Shown here one piece after another: positions 44,296-53,012 of a DNA stretch of 64,000 nt (its first letter is position 1; each line of letters begins with the position of its first letter). The stretch is taken from positions 1-64,000 of the forward strand of contig ATWC01000012.1 of NCBI GenBank assembly GCA_000421045.1, read 5' to 3'. Position numbers and translations under genes: made by a program. Under the pieces are notes generated by a model, which saw nothing but the letters and a program-made list of their open reading frames with translations, was not told the DNA's origin and did not search any database. Source of the stretch: Lachnospiraceae bacterium NK4A179. GTDB taxonomy: Bacteria > Bacillota > Clostridia > Lachnospirales > Lachnospiraceae.

Positions 44296-45846
44296 ATGTC
44301 TGTTATAGAGATAAGAAATTTAAGTTTTACATATGAGGGCTCTTCAGAGCCTGTGTTTGATGGAGTTTCCTTTATCATTGATTCAAACTGGAAGCTTGGT
44401 TTTGTCGGAAGGAACGGTAAGGGTAAGACTACGTTATTAAAGATACTTCTGGGAGAATGTGAATACAGCGGAAGCCTGATTTCCTCGGAAGTCTTTCAGT
44501 ATTTTCCGCGCATCATCCCGGAAGAAAAATGGGACAGTACAGCAGATGAGCTTATTGAAGAAGCGTACCCCGGAAGGGAGTCATGGCGCATCCTTGCCGA
44601 GATCGATAAACTTGGAATGGATGCGGAATTGATGTACAGACCGTACAGAACCCTGAGTTTTGGAGAGAGGACACGTATTCAGCTTGCAACGCTTTTTTCG
44701 GGGGATAATGAATTCCTGCTGATCGATGAACCTACCAATCATCTTGATGAAGAAACCAAAGAACAGATAAAAAAATATCTGAATTCTAAGAAGGGTTTTA
44801 TACTTGTTTCGCATGACAGGGATGTGCTGGATGCATGTACCGATCATACACTTGCCCTAAACCGCAGCAGCATAGATGTGTGCAAAGGGAATTTCAGCAG
44901 CTGGTATGAGAATAAAGAAAAACGGGATCATGATGAAGCTGTACGGAATGAAGCACTTTTGCGGGAGATAAAACAACTCGAAGCTTCCGCAAGGAAGACA
45001 AGGGAACATGCCGACAGCATAGAGTCCAAAAAGATAGGCTTCGATCCTGTAAAGGATCATGACAGATCAATAGCTACCAGGTCATATCTCGGAGCCAAAT
45101 CAAAGACTTTGCAGAGCAGGGTGGGAAGCATGCTTGAGAGACAGTCCCGCGACATAGAAGAAAAGAAAGGTCTGCTAAAGGATATCGAAAAAATATCTGA
45201 TCTAAAGCTCTTACCAAAGCAGTTCAGGGCGGGAAGCATAGTCAGGGCAAAGGATATGAGCATTGCATATGATGGGAGGATCATATGCAGAGGAATTGAT
45301 TTTGAGATAAAAAGCGGTGACAGGGTGTTGCTTAAAGGGCGGAACGGAAGCGGCAAATCAAGCATCATTAAAGCGCTGCTTAAGCAGAGCAGAAGATATG
45401 AAGATCCCGTTCTTAAGAAAGAAACGGAAAACCTGTCATATGAAGGAGAACTGTATCTGGCACCGTCCGCCGTCATTTCGTACTGTTCCCAGGACACATC
45501 CTTCATGAAAGGTACGCCTGCTGAGTATGCGGAGCAAAACGGAATAGACAAAACACTGCTTTTTACGATATTGAGAAAGCTTGATCTTGAACGAAGCCTT
45601 TTTGAGAGTGATATAAGAGAATTCTCGGAAGGGCAGAAGAAAAAGACGGCAATAGCTGCGTCTCTTTCACAGTCTGCAGATCTTTATATATGGGATGAAC
45701 CTCTAAACTATATCGATATATATTCGCGTATGCAGATAGAGAAACTTCTTAATACATACAAGCCTACCATGCTCTTTGTAGAGCATGACAGCTGTTTTGA
45801 GGAGAAGATCGCAACTTTGACAGTTAAAACTGAAACAGTTTTGTAA
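44296..45846 (+). CDS. ABC-F ribosomal protection protein, Lsa-like
   Basis: Cytosolic twin-ATPase of 516 residues without membrane segments; such proteins bind the ribosomal E site and remove lincosamide, pleuromutilin or streptogramin A drugs. First ATPase: Walker A GRNGKGKTT, signature TLSFGERTRIQLA, Walker B FLLIDEPTNHLD. The inter-domain linker (about 190-310) begins GNFSSWYENKEKR and is long and charged, as in the Lsa/Vga group. Second ATPase: Walker A GRNGSGKSS, a diverged signature EFSEGQKKKTAIA and Walker B LYIWDEPLNYID. The regulated leader upstream supports an antibiotic-response role. Drug range cannot be predicted. Confidence 0.88.
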   Translation: MSVIEIRNLSFTYEGSSEPVFDGVSFIIDSNWKLGFVGRNGKGKTTLLKILLGECEYSGSLISSEVFQYFPRIIPEEKWDSTADELIEEAYPGRESWRILAEIDKLGMDAELMYRPYRTLSFGERTRIQLATLFSGDNEFLLIDEPTNHLDEETKEQIKKYLNSKKGFILVSHDRDVLDACTDHTLALNRSSIDVCKGNFSSWYENKEKRDHDEAVRNEALLREIKQLEASARKTREHADSIESKKIGFDPVKDHDRSIATRSYLGAKSKTLQSRVGSMLERQSRDIEEKKGLLKDIEKISDLKLLPKQFRAGSIVRAKDMSIAYDGRIICRGIDFEIKSGDRVLLKGRNGSGKSSIIKALLKQSRRYEDPVLKKETENLSYEGELYLAPSAVISYCSQDTSFMKGTPAEYAEQNGIDKTLLFTILRKLDLERSLFESDIREFSEGQKKKTAIAASLSQSADLYIWDEPLNYIDIYSRMQIEKLLNTYKPTMLFVEHDSCFEEKIATLTVKTETVL

Positions 45847-45885
45847 CCAGACGATAACCCAGATGTAAACGCAGGATATACTGGA

Positions 45886-46068
45886 GGCCGGGGGAAATAT
45901 ATGCCCGTGCGGCACGCTTGCGCTATTCAGTCGCTCGTAACGGACGCTAAGAACGCTGAATGCTGGCTTTTGCAAGATTCAAATTATTTGAGCACGGACG
46001 CATTCAAACCGCGTTCAAGCGCCGACGGCGACTGGGATGCCGCACTAAGCATATTATTTCCCCCGGCC
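45886..46068. repeat. Inverted-repeat-bounded element between ABC-F gene and mnmA
   Basis: Left arm 45886-45914 (begins GGCCGGGGGAAATA) and right arm 46038-46068 (ends TTTCCCCCGGCC) pair with a few interruptions over about 30 bases. Inside is a further palindrome with ATTCAG/CTGAAT ends (45925-45961). GC is higher than in the flanks. No believable gene lies inside. Confidence 0.72.
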
Positions 46069-46202
46069 GCCAAGCCACTCCTCATAAATTGCAAGCTGTA
46101 ACATAACTTGGACTGCAGTGCGGCGGTGCATATGTGTTCATTCCGTACCCCTGAGCTGCGGAATATATAGTTCATGAGCAGAAACTAAGCGAACAGCGCT
46201 TT

Positions 46203-46237
46203 AAAAAATAAAAGCCGATTAAGGCTTTTATTTTTTG
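46203..46237 (+). terminator. Bidirectional-type terminator
   Basis: Fourteen-base stem AAAAAATAAAAGCC/GGCTTTTATTTTTT (46203-46216, 46223-46236) with a six-base loop. The rest of the gap 45847-46405 holds the inverted-repeat element, a weak AATCACA/TGTGATT repeat (46274-46329) and a TATAAT-like box near 46341, nothing else recognised. Confidence 0.85.
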
Positions 46238-46405
46238 CGGTGTGAGCACTCGCTTGCGAAGGGTTAAGGAAGGAATCACATATCGCCGCCTCAGCACTGC
46301 TGCGTTTGAGTATTGTGTACGGTGTGATTATCATTTATGAAGTATAATTCCATTGCATGAACAGCTGATTGAAAGTAAACTGTTATCCTGTAAGGAGAAT
46401 ATATT

Positions 46406-47509
46406 ATGGCAAAAGCACTGATAGCAATGAGCGGCGGAGTAGACAGTTCTGTTGCAATGTATCTTATGCAGCAGAAAGGCTATGAGACAATAGGCGTGAC
46501 GATGCATCTTTATGAGAACTGGCAGGCGGGAGTGAGTGAGTATTCTCCCTGCTGTTCTGCAAAAGATATTGAAGATGCTAAAAATGTCGCTGCAACTTTC
46601 GGTTCAGACCATATAGTCATAAATTATATGGAAGAATTCAGAAAGCATGTGATAGAGAATTTCGTTAAGACATACATAGACGGAGCAACTCCGAATCCGT
46701 GCATTGAATGCAACAGGCATCTGAAATTTGATGCCCTGTTTAAAAAGGCAGAAGAGCTGGGCTGTGAAAAGGTTGTGACAGGTCATTATGCCATTGTTGA
46801 ATATATAAGTGAATGTGATGAGTATTATCTGAAAAGAGCCGAGGATGATACAAAGGATCAGACTTATGTGCTGTATTTTCTTGGGCAGGATAAACTCTCA
46901 AAGCTGGTTTTCCCGCTGGGAGAGCATAAGAAAAATGAAGCGCGTGATATCGCGGAAGCACATTCGATAATAACTGCAAGGAAACATGACAGTCAGGATA
47001 TATGTTTTGTTCCGGATCATGATTACAGCAGGGTGATAAAAGATACGCTCAAATATCAGCCTGAGCTGGGAAGACTTCCGGGCGAAGGAAACTTTGTGGA
47101 TAAGGACGGCAATGTGATGGGCCGTCATCAGGGATACTACAGGTATACCGTAGGCCAGCGAAAGGGGCTGGGGATCTCATCTGACCGCCCGTTATATGTA
47201 GTGGAGATAAGGCCTGCTTCAAATGAAGTGGTGCTGGGGCGTGAAGAAGATCTTTATACAACCCATGTTCATGCAGAAGATTTCGTTGTGATCAATACTA
47301 AGTTTCCTGACGGGACTGAGATACCGGACAGTTTTGAGGTGACTGCAAAGGTGCGTTATGGTCACAAAGAAGCTCCCGGGCGTATCACGGTATATCCGGA
47401 TGGCAGTGCCGATATGGAATTTGATGAACCCGTACGAGCGGTTGTACGCGGCCAGAGCCTTGTGATCTACAGAGGCGGATATTGCCTTGGAGGCGGACGC
47501 ATATCGTAA
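46406..47509 (+). CDS. mnmA: tRNA 2-thiouridine(34) synthase MnmA
   Basis: Activates U34 of Lys, Glu and Gln tRNAs with ATP and inserts sulfur. The 367 residues begin with the PP-loop AMSGGVDSSVAMYL; the two catalytic cysteines are in GATPNPCIECN and DSQDICF; the central and C-terminal beta domains are complete (GQRKGLGI, VVRGQSLVIY). AAGGAG lies eight to nine bases before the ATG. It is followed 48 bases later by the LYS1-type dehydrogenase. Confidence 0.96.
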   Translation: MAKALIAMSGGVDSSVAMYLMQQKGYETIGVTMHLYENWQAGVSEYSPCCSAKDIEDAKNVAATFGSDHIVINYMEEFRKHVIENFVKTYIDGATPNPCIECNRHLKFDALFKKAEELGCEKVVTGHYAIVEYISECDEYYLKRAEDDTKDQTYVLYFLGQDKLSKLVFPLGEHKKNEARDIAEAHSIITARKHDSQDICFVPDHDYSRVIKDTLKYQPELGRLPGEGNFVDKDGNVMGRHQGYYRYTVGQRKGLGISSDRPLYVVEIRPASNEVVLGREEDLYTTHVHAEDFVVINTKFPDGTEIPDSFEVTAKVRYGHKEAPGRITVYPDGSADMEFDEPVRAVVRGQSLVIYRGGYCLGGGRIS

Positions 47510-47557
47510 AGCATTGGTGTTATAATACATACATTAATTGATACAGGAGGGTAAAAA

Positions 47558-48817
47558 ATGTCCAGACTTCTTATTATCGGCTGCGGAGGCGTTGCAAGTG
47601 TTGCTATTGCCAAATGTTGCCAGAATTCAGATGTATTTGATGAGATATGCATAGCAAGCCGTACTGTTTCAAAGTGTGAAGCGGTTGCTGCAAAGTGGCA
47701 GCCACTCACCAAGACAAAGATAACAACGGCTGCAGTTGATGCCGAGGATGTACCGGCACTTACAAAGCTTATAAATGATTACAAACCGGATGCCGTACTT
47801 AATGTGGCACTTCCTTATCAGGATCTGACCATCATGGACGCCTGTCTTGCTGCGGGAGTTCATTATATCGATACGGCAAATTACGAACCCGAGGATACGG
47901 ATGATCCCGAGTGGAGAAAGATCTATGAAAAGCGTTGCAAGGATCTGGGCTTCTCGGCCTACTTTGATTACAGCTGGCAGTGGGCATATGAAGATAAGTT
48001 TAAGAATGCAGGCCTTACCGCACTGCTTGGAACCGGTTTTGATCCCGGTGTTACAAGCGTCTTTGCAGCATATGCCAAGAAGCATTATTTCGACACCATA
48101 GATACTATCGATATCCTTGACTGCAACGGCGGAGATCACGGATATGCCTTTGCTACTAATTTCAATCCCGAGATCAATCTTCGTGAGGTTAGTGCTCCGG
48201 GCAGCTATATGGAAAACGGAAAATGGGTTGAAGTACCTGCAATGAGTATCAAGCGTGAATATGATTTCCCTCAGGTGGGAATGAAGGATATGTATCTTCT
48301 TCATCATGAGGAGATAGAGGCGCTGGGAAGAAATATGCCTGAGGTGAAGCGCATACGTTTCTTCATGACATTCGGTCAGAGCTATCTTGATCATATGCGC
48401 TGTCTTGAAGATGTGGGAATGCTTTCCACCACACCGATCAAATTTGAGGGCCGCGATATTGTGCCTATCCAGTTCTTAAAGGCACTGCTTCCCGATCCTG
48501 CAACCTTAGGACCCCGCACAAAGGGCAAGACCAACATAGGATGCATTTTCACCGGAAAGAAAGACGGAAAAGAAAAGAAGATCTTCATATATAACGTTTG
48601 CGATCATGAGGAATGCTACAAGGAAGTCGGTTCACAGGCTATAAGCTACACAACGGGCGTTCCTGCAATGATAGGTGCGATGATGGTCGTAACGGGAAAA
48701 TGGCAGAAGCCGGGTGTATTCACCACAGATGAGTTTGATCCCGATCCTTATATGGAGGCTCTGAATAAGTGGGGCCTTCCCTGGGTAGTGGATGAGAATC
48801 CGGTACTTGTGGATTGA
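47558..48817 (+). CDS. Saccharopine-dehydrogenase-family protein, likely carboxynorspermidine/carboxyspermidine dehydrogenase
   Basis: NADPH enzyme of 419 residues. Rossmann start LLIIGCGGVASVAIAKC, then VALPYQDLTIMDACLAAGVH and DTANYE. The GFDPGVTSVFAAY and DCNGGDHGYAFATNF segments are those of the branch that reductively joins aspartate semialdehyde to putrescine (or diaminopropane), the first step of the alternative spermidine route. True lysine-pathway saccharopine dehydrogenases differ there. The partner decarboxylase (nspC) is usually adjacent but is not seen; the gene ends at a terminator. An AGGAGG site precedes the ATG. Confidence 0.82.
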   Translation: MSRLLIIGCGGVASVAIAKCCQNSDVFDEICIASRTVSKCEAVAAKWQPLTKTKITTAAVDAEDVPALTKLINDYKPDAVLNVALPYQDLTIMDACLAAGVHYIDTANYEPEDTDDPEWRKIYEKRCKDLGFSAYFDYSWQWAYEDKFKNAGLTALLGTGFDPGVTSVFAAYAKKHYFDTIDTIDILDCNGGDHGYAFATNFNPEINLREVSAPGSYMENGKWVEVPAMSIKREYDFPQVGMKDMYLLHHEEIEALGRNMPEVKRIRFFMTFGQSYLDHMRCLEDVGMLSTTPIKFEGRDIVPIQFLKALLPDPATLGPRTKGKTNIGCIFTGKKDGKEKKIFIYNVCDHEECYKEVGSQAISYTTGVPAMIGAMMVVTGKWQKPGVFTTDEFDPDPYMEALNKWGLPWVVDENPVLVD

Positions 48818-48866
48818 TCTTGGACCCTGCGACGTATATCAATATAAAAGTCAAAAGGTTAATTTG

Positions 48867-48894
48867 CCTCCGGGTATATACCCGGAGGTTTTTT
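48867..48894 (+). terminator. Terminator before feoB
   Basis: Eight-bp stem CCTCCGGG/CCCGGAGG (48867-48874, 48881-48888), six-base loop, six T's. Confidence 0.93.
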
Positions 48895-48919
48895 ATCGCA
48901 GGGGCGGCACCGTTTGCCA

Positions 48920-48948
48920 TTGCATGAGCGGTTAGATTGTGTTATAGA
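48920..48948 (+). promoter_or_regulatory. Sigma-A promoter for feoAB fusion
   Basis: TTGCAT at 48920-48925, 17 bases, TATAGA at 48943-48948, 40 bases before the ATG. TTAG and CTAA motifs flank the -10 region but no clear iron-regulator box is seen. Confidence 0.5.
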
Positions 48949-48988
48949 TAGACATGCTAAACAAGAGTTAGGAAAGGTGGTCATTTTT

Positions 48989-51373
48989 ATGACTAAGAAG
49001 CAGGAAAATCCTATAAATACACTGGAAATGCTTGAGCCCGGAATGAGCGCAACTATTACGGAAGTGGGTGGTGACGGAGCTCTGAGACAGCATTTTCTGG
49101 ATATGGGACTGATACCGGGGGAACGTGTATCCATGATCAAGTATGCTCCCATGGGCGATCCCATGGAGCTTCGTATCAGCGGCTATGAACTGACTCTAAG
49201 AAAAGCCGATGCCGCAAAGATAAAGACAAAGGATGTTGGAAAGAGTTCCGAAAAGGATGAGATCGATCCTGCTGATGAAGTGAGTATAGATATACGTGAT
49301 GAGGATGAACTGCCACATCCCGGTATAGGAGAAGGCAAGCCTGATGATATTAGGAAGGCCGGATCTGATAAGCTTATTTTTGCACTTGCCGGCAATCAGA
49401 ATTGCGGAAAGACCACACTTTTTAATGCTCTAACAGGATCTGACCAGCATGTAGGAAATTTTCCCGGAGTGACAGTGGACAGGAAGAGTGGAACGATAAC
49501 AGGGCATCCGGGGACTGAGGTGGTCGATCTTCCCGGTATTTATTCGCTTTCTCCTTATTCCGGTGAGGAAAGAGTTTCCAGGGAATACATTCTTAAGGAA
49601 AAACCTTCGGCCATAATAAATATAGTCGATGCAACAAATATAGAACGTAATATGTATCTTACGATGCAGTTGATGGAGCTTGGCACGCCAATGGTCCTTG
49701 CTATCAATATGATGGATGAACTCAGAGGCAATGGGGGGTCCATACGTATCAATGAGATGGAGCATCTGCTTGGCATACCTGTCATTCCCATATCAGCCGC
49801 AAAGAATGAAGGTATAGAGGAACTGGTCAATCATGCGCTTCATGTGGCCGAGAACAGGGAGACTCCGGGACGTATGGATTTCTGCAGTTCCGAGGATCAC
49901 GGAGGAGCGGTGCACAGAGCTATACATGGCGTTATGAATCTGATAGAGGATCATGCCATAAGGGCTGACATCCCCGTGAGATTTGCCGCTTCAAAGCTTA
50001 TAGAAGGAGACGGACTGGTACTTGATGCTCTGAAGCTTGATAAAAATGAAACCGAAATGATGGAGCATATCACCGGTCAGATGGAAGAAGAACGCGGCCT
50101 TGACAGGGCAGCAGCCATTGCGGATATGCGTTTTTCATTTATAAAGAGGCTTACAAAGAGAACGGTTGTGAAGCCTAAGGAATCCAAAGAGCATGAGCGC
50201 TCCAGGAAGATAGATGAGATACTGACAGGCAAATGGACTGCTATTCCTTTATTCGTGATCATCATGAGCCTTGTCTTTTTCCTGACATTTAATGTTATCG
50301 GTGCATTCCTTCAAGATCTGATCGCACAGGGCATAGAAATGTTTACTGTCTGGATCGACGGGGTCATGACAGAGGCCGGAATAGCCGCTCCCCTTCATTC
50401 ACTTGTCGTGGATGGCGTCCTGGAAGGCGTAGGTTCTGTGATCAGCTTCGTGCCGGTTATCATGATACTTTTCTTCTTTCTCTCGCTTCTCGAGGACAGT
50501 GGTTATATGGCGAGAGTCGCGTTTGTTATGGATAAGCCGCTCAGAAAGATAGGACTATCGGGAAGAAGCATAGTTCCGATGCTTGTAGGCTTTGGATGTT
50601 CGGTGCCTGCGGTAATGGCAGCGCGTACCCTTCCCTCCAGAAGAGACAGAAGGATGACCACCTTCCTTATACCTTTTATGAGCTGCTCGGCCAAAATGCC
50701 CATATATGCGTTTTTTACGGCGGCTTTTTTTCCAAAATATGCGGCCCTGATAGTCGGTGGACTGTATTTCGGCGGTATACTGATGGCGGTGCTTACGGCA
50801 TACTTCAGTAAGAATACGGTATTTAAGGGTAAAGCAGTTCCGTTTGTTATGGAGTTGCCCAATTACAGGCTTCCCGGCCCAAAGAATGTCACAAGGCTTA
50901 TGTGGATCAAGGGGAAGGATTTCATCCAGAGAGCCTTCACCGTGATATTCCTGGCGACGATAATCGTATGGTTCCTTCAGCATTTTGATTTCAGATTCAA
51001 TATGGTCGAGGATACGGAAAGCAGCATACTTGCCATGATCGCCGGGTTTATGGCTCCCGTATTCAAACCTATGGGGCTTGATGACTGGCGTGTCGTCACA
51101 GCCCTCTTCTCAGGTTTCATGGCAAAGGAGAGCATAGTTTCAATGATGTCGCTGCTCTATGGCGGAACAGAGTCTTTGCAGGCTGCTCTATCTACCGGAG
51201 AGGCACTTGCTTTCCTGACTTTCTGTCTTTTGTATACCCCGTGTGTGGCTGCTGTTGCAGCGGTAAAAAGAGAAAGGGGCATCAGATATGCGGCTGTAAT
51301 GGTACTGTTTCAGTGCGTGATGGCCTGGATCTGTGCATTTGTTGTAAGCCTTGTAGCACAGATGTTTATTTAA
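48989..51373 (+). CDS. feoB: Ferrous iron transporter, FeoA-FeoB fusion
   Basis: Imports Fe2+ across the cell membrane. The 794 residues start with a FeoA (SH3-like) domain (about 10-80; LEPGMSATITEVGGDGALRQ, MGLIPGERV). An acidic linker leads into the G domain with G1 GNQNCGKT (135-142), G3 DLPG and G4 NMMD, then the helical GDI-like domain and a polytopic membrane domain with two gate motifs (GYMARVAFVMDKPLRKIGLS, GRSIVPMLVGFGCSVPA). ATG 48989 follows AAAGGTGG by eight bases; the upstream ORF extension is not coding. FeoA and FeoB are usually separate genes. Confidence 0.95.
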   Translation: MTKKQENPINTLEMLEPGMSATITEVGGDGALRQHFLDMGLIPGERVSMIKYAPMGDPMELRISGYELTLRKADAAKIKTKDVGKSSEKDEIDPADEVSIDIRDEDELPHPGIGEGKPDDIRKAGSDKLIFALAGNQNCGKTTLFNALTGSDQHVGNFPGVTVDRKSGTITGHPGTEVVDLPGIYSLSPYSGEERVSREYILKEKPSAIINIVDATNIERNMYLTMQLMELGTPMVLAINMMDELRGNGGSIRINEMEHLLGIPVIPISAAKNEGIEELVNHALHVAENRETPGRMDFCSSEDHGGAVHRAIHGVMNLIEDHAIRADIPVRFAASKLIEGDGLVLDALKLDKNETEMMEHITGQMEEERGLDRAAAIADMRFSFIKRLTKRTVVKPKESKEHERSRKIDEILTGKWTAIPLFVIIMSLVFFLTFNVIGAFLQDLIAQGIEMFTVWIDGVMTEAGIAAPLHSLVVDGVLEGVGSVISFVPVIMILFFFLSLLEDSGYMARVAFVMDKPLRKIGLSGRSIVPMLVGFGCSVPAVMAARTLPSRRDRRMTTFLIPFMSCSAKMPIYAFFTAAFFPKYAALIVGGLYFGGILMAVLTAYFSKNTVFKGKAVPFVMELPNYRLPGPKNVTRLMWIKGKDFIQRAFTVIFLATIIVWFLQHFDFRFNMVEDTESSILAMIAGFMAPVFKPMGLDDWRVVTALFSGFMAKESIVSMMSLLYGGTESLQAALSTGEALAFLTFCLLYTPCVAAVAAVKRERGIRYAAVMVLFQCVMAWICAFVVSLVAQMFI

Positions 51374-51375
51374 TA

Positions 51376-51411
51376 GTTACTATTCACAGCCCTTCGTACT
51401 GTGATGGTAAC
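51376..51411. repeat. 36-nt palindrome, copy A (before JetD-like gene)
   Basis: Imperfect hairpin with GTTAC/GTAAC ends and TCACAG/CTGTGA inner stem around a nine-base loop, followed by five T's, so it may also end the feoB transcript. Its sequence matches the reverse complement of the palindrome at 52962-52997 in 31 of 36 positions. Confidence 0.8.
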
Positions 51412-51485
51412 ATTTTTAAACACAATTACATCCGGTTTAGTGATACAATATTACAACGATTCGATTTTTTATAAGGTAAGAATGG

Positions 51486-52952
51486 ATGTTATTTAAGAGC
51501 GGAGAAACGCCAGTTGTACTGACGGCGAAAGAGATAAGAAACAATGCTTCATCCGCAAGGAGGGCGGGACAGGAAAAAAAGGAAGTACCTGAGGAAAAGA
51601 CAGAAGAAAAACTTATTCCTGTGCTTGAAGCAATTCCCGAAGAGGAAGTGGATGATACCGTATACGGAAAGTATGAACGGTACGTTGCTTCCGAGCTTTT
51701 ATTGCGTTATGAACGCAGTAAGGCATACAGGGACGGCACCAGCAGCCGTAAGGTCGCTATAAGGGTCGACCAGCTTAATGATATAGAGGATGATCTTGAC
51801 GATCCTGCCGAGAAAAATGCTTTCAGGGAAGATGTCGGAAAGCTTAAGGATGCAGGTATAGTAGATTATTCCTATGACAGTGATGATGCAAACGAGATCG
51901 ACAGGATCTGGCTTATCATAGATGAACAATCAATAAAGATGGCTTACAGGAGAGCCGGACGCAGACCTAAAAAGGATAAGATAAAGGATCTTCTGCGTTT
52001 TATCGATACAGCCTGTGCTGCAATGCTTCCTGACAGCCGTTACCTTAAGTTCTTAAAGGATCAGAAGGAACAGATCGAGGAAAAAATGGATTATACCAGA
52101 TATTTTTCCGAAGATATGAAGCAGAATGCAGGCCTTCTCAGATTCCTTCTTTTTCTGGATTCAAATGAAGAAGAGAAAAGTGAGCAGATGGAGAGAGTTC
52201 TTTCTGCCAGACTTTTTAATGACAGCAGATATTTTGAGAATGAGATACGTTCACAGGCGATCGCTATTCTTTATCAGATAAAAAAAGATTATGAAGGCGG
52301 CCTGATGGGCAGGAAAAATATGGCACTTACCACTGATGAAGGAGAGCAGCTGCTTGCCGAGAAAGGTATAGTGCGTTTCCCTGAAATTTTTGAATTCTGC
52401 GGAAATATCACGGTGATGTTTGAAGATAACAAGTCTGCGGATTTTTCGGCGCTCACCTACGGTGCCTGCATCAATGCATCGATGGCCGAAAGAGTTGTAT
52501 CCGTTACATTCCGTGGTGTGAAGAGTCTTATCTTTATAGAAAGCAAGGCTGTCTATGAAGCTTATATCCTTGGAAAAAGAAAGACCAAGGAACTGGTGAT
52601 CTATCATGGCGATTTTGTAAGTCCCGCAAAAAGAAACTGGTTTGCCTGCATTGCAAAGGAAGCCGTACGCAATGAACTTCCGGTATCTTTCAGAGGAAAT
52701 ATAGATGCCGGCGGCTTCAGGGCATTTGTAATGCTTAAGAAATTCTGTCCCGATATAGAGCCCATAGAAATGGGAGTGAAAACGCTTCAGATGTATTCGC
52801 AATATACATCGGAACTTGAAGAAGGACGTGAAACTGAAAGGCTTAAGGTTCTGATGGAGGATGATACATATATCCCGTTCAGGGCTGTAATGCTTTATAT
52901 GCTTGAGAAGAAAGTATATCTGGAGCAGGATAATATACCGCCTGCAGAATGA
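51486..52952 (+). CDS. Orphan JetD-like protein (DUF2220 Toprim domain)
   Basis: Product of 488 residues. A flexible acidic N-terminus (1-60) leads to a helical, winged-helix-like region (about 60-165, with LLLRYERSKAYR and paired-helix segments), as in the N-terminal half of JetD. The C-terminal half (about 320-470) resembles the JetD/DUF2220 Toprim domain: candidate metal Glu352 in LIFIESKAVYE, Asp376 in IYHGDF, and GNIDAGGFRAF where the usual GDxD is Asn405-x-Asp407. JetD is the DNA-cutting subunit of the Wadjet anti-plasmid complex, but no jetA, jetB or jetC gene is near. The Asn for Asp change may reduce or alter cleavage. The gene is flanked by two inverted 36-nt palindromes. Confidence 0.75.
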   Translation: MLFKSGETPVVLTAKEIRNNASSARRAGQEKKEVPEEKTEEKLIPVLEAIPEEEVDDTVYGKYERYVASELLLRYERSKAYRDGTSSRKVAIRVDQLNDIEDDLDDPAEKNAFREDVGKLKDAGIVDYSYDSDDANEIDRIWLIIDEQSIKMAYRRAGRRPKKDKIKDLLRFIDTACAAMLPDSRYLKFLKDQKEQIEEKMDYTRYFSEDMKQNAGLLRFLLFLDSNEEEKSEQMERVLSARLFNDSRYFENEIRSQAIAILYQIKKDYEGGLMGRKNMALTTDEGEQLLAEKGIVRFPEIFEFCGNITVMFEDNKSADFSALTYGACINASMAERVVSVTFRGVKSLIFIESKAVYEAYILGKRKTKELVIYHGDFVSPAKRNWFACIAKEAVRNELPVSFRGNIDAGGFRAFVMLKKFCPDIEPIEMGVKTLQMYSQYTSELEEGRETERLKVLMEDDTYIPFRAVMLYMLEKKVYLEQDNIPPAE

Positions 52953-52961
52953 TCGGTATTT

Positions 52962-52997
52962 GTTATTATCACAGCACAAAGGGCTGTAAATAGTAAC
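52962..52997. repeat. 36-nt palindrome, copy B (after JetD-like gene)
   Basis: Same length and, in reverse complement, 31 of 36 bases identical to copy A at 51376-51411. It begins nine bases after the JetD-like stop and ends five bases before the patatin ribosome site, so it forms most of that intergenic gap. No T-tract follows on the + strand. Confidence 0.8.
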
Positions 52998-53012
52998 CGT
53001 TTGGAGGAAGGC

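Noticed and set aside
44018-44308. 96-codon ORF overlapping the ABC-F start
   Set aside because: It runs through the terminator hairpin and leader, has no family resemblance and no good ribosome site. The short ORF at 44022 explains the leader better, though this frame cannot be fully excluded.
45901-46101. 66-codon ORF in the inverted-repeat element
   Set aside because: It lies wholly over repeat arms, has no ribosome site and no recognisable protein pattern.
48895-48988. Fur or DtxR box before feoB
   Set aside because: TTAG and CTAA fragments exist, but no 19-base palindrome of either consensus could be seen.
51486-52952. A full Wadjet (JetABCD) defence system
   Set aside because: Only a JetD-like gene is present; the neighbours are feoB and patatin, with no SMC, kleisin or kite genes.
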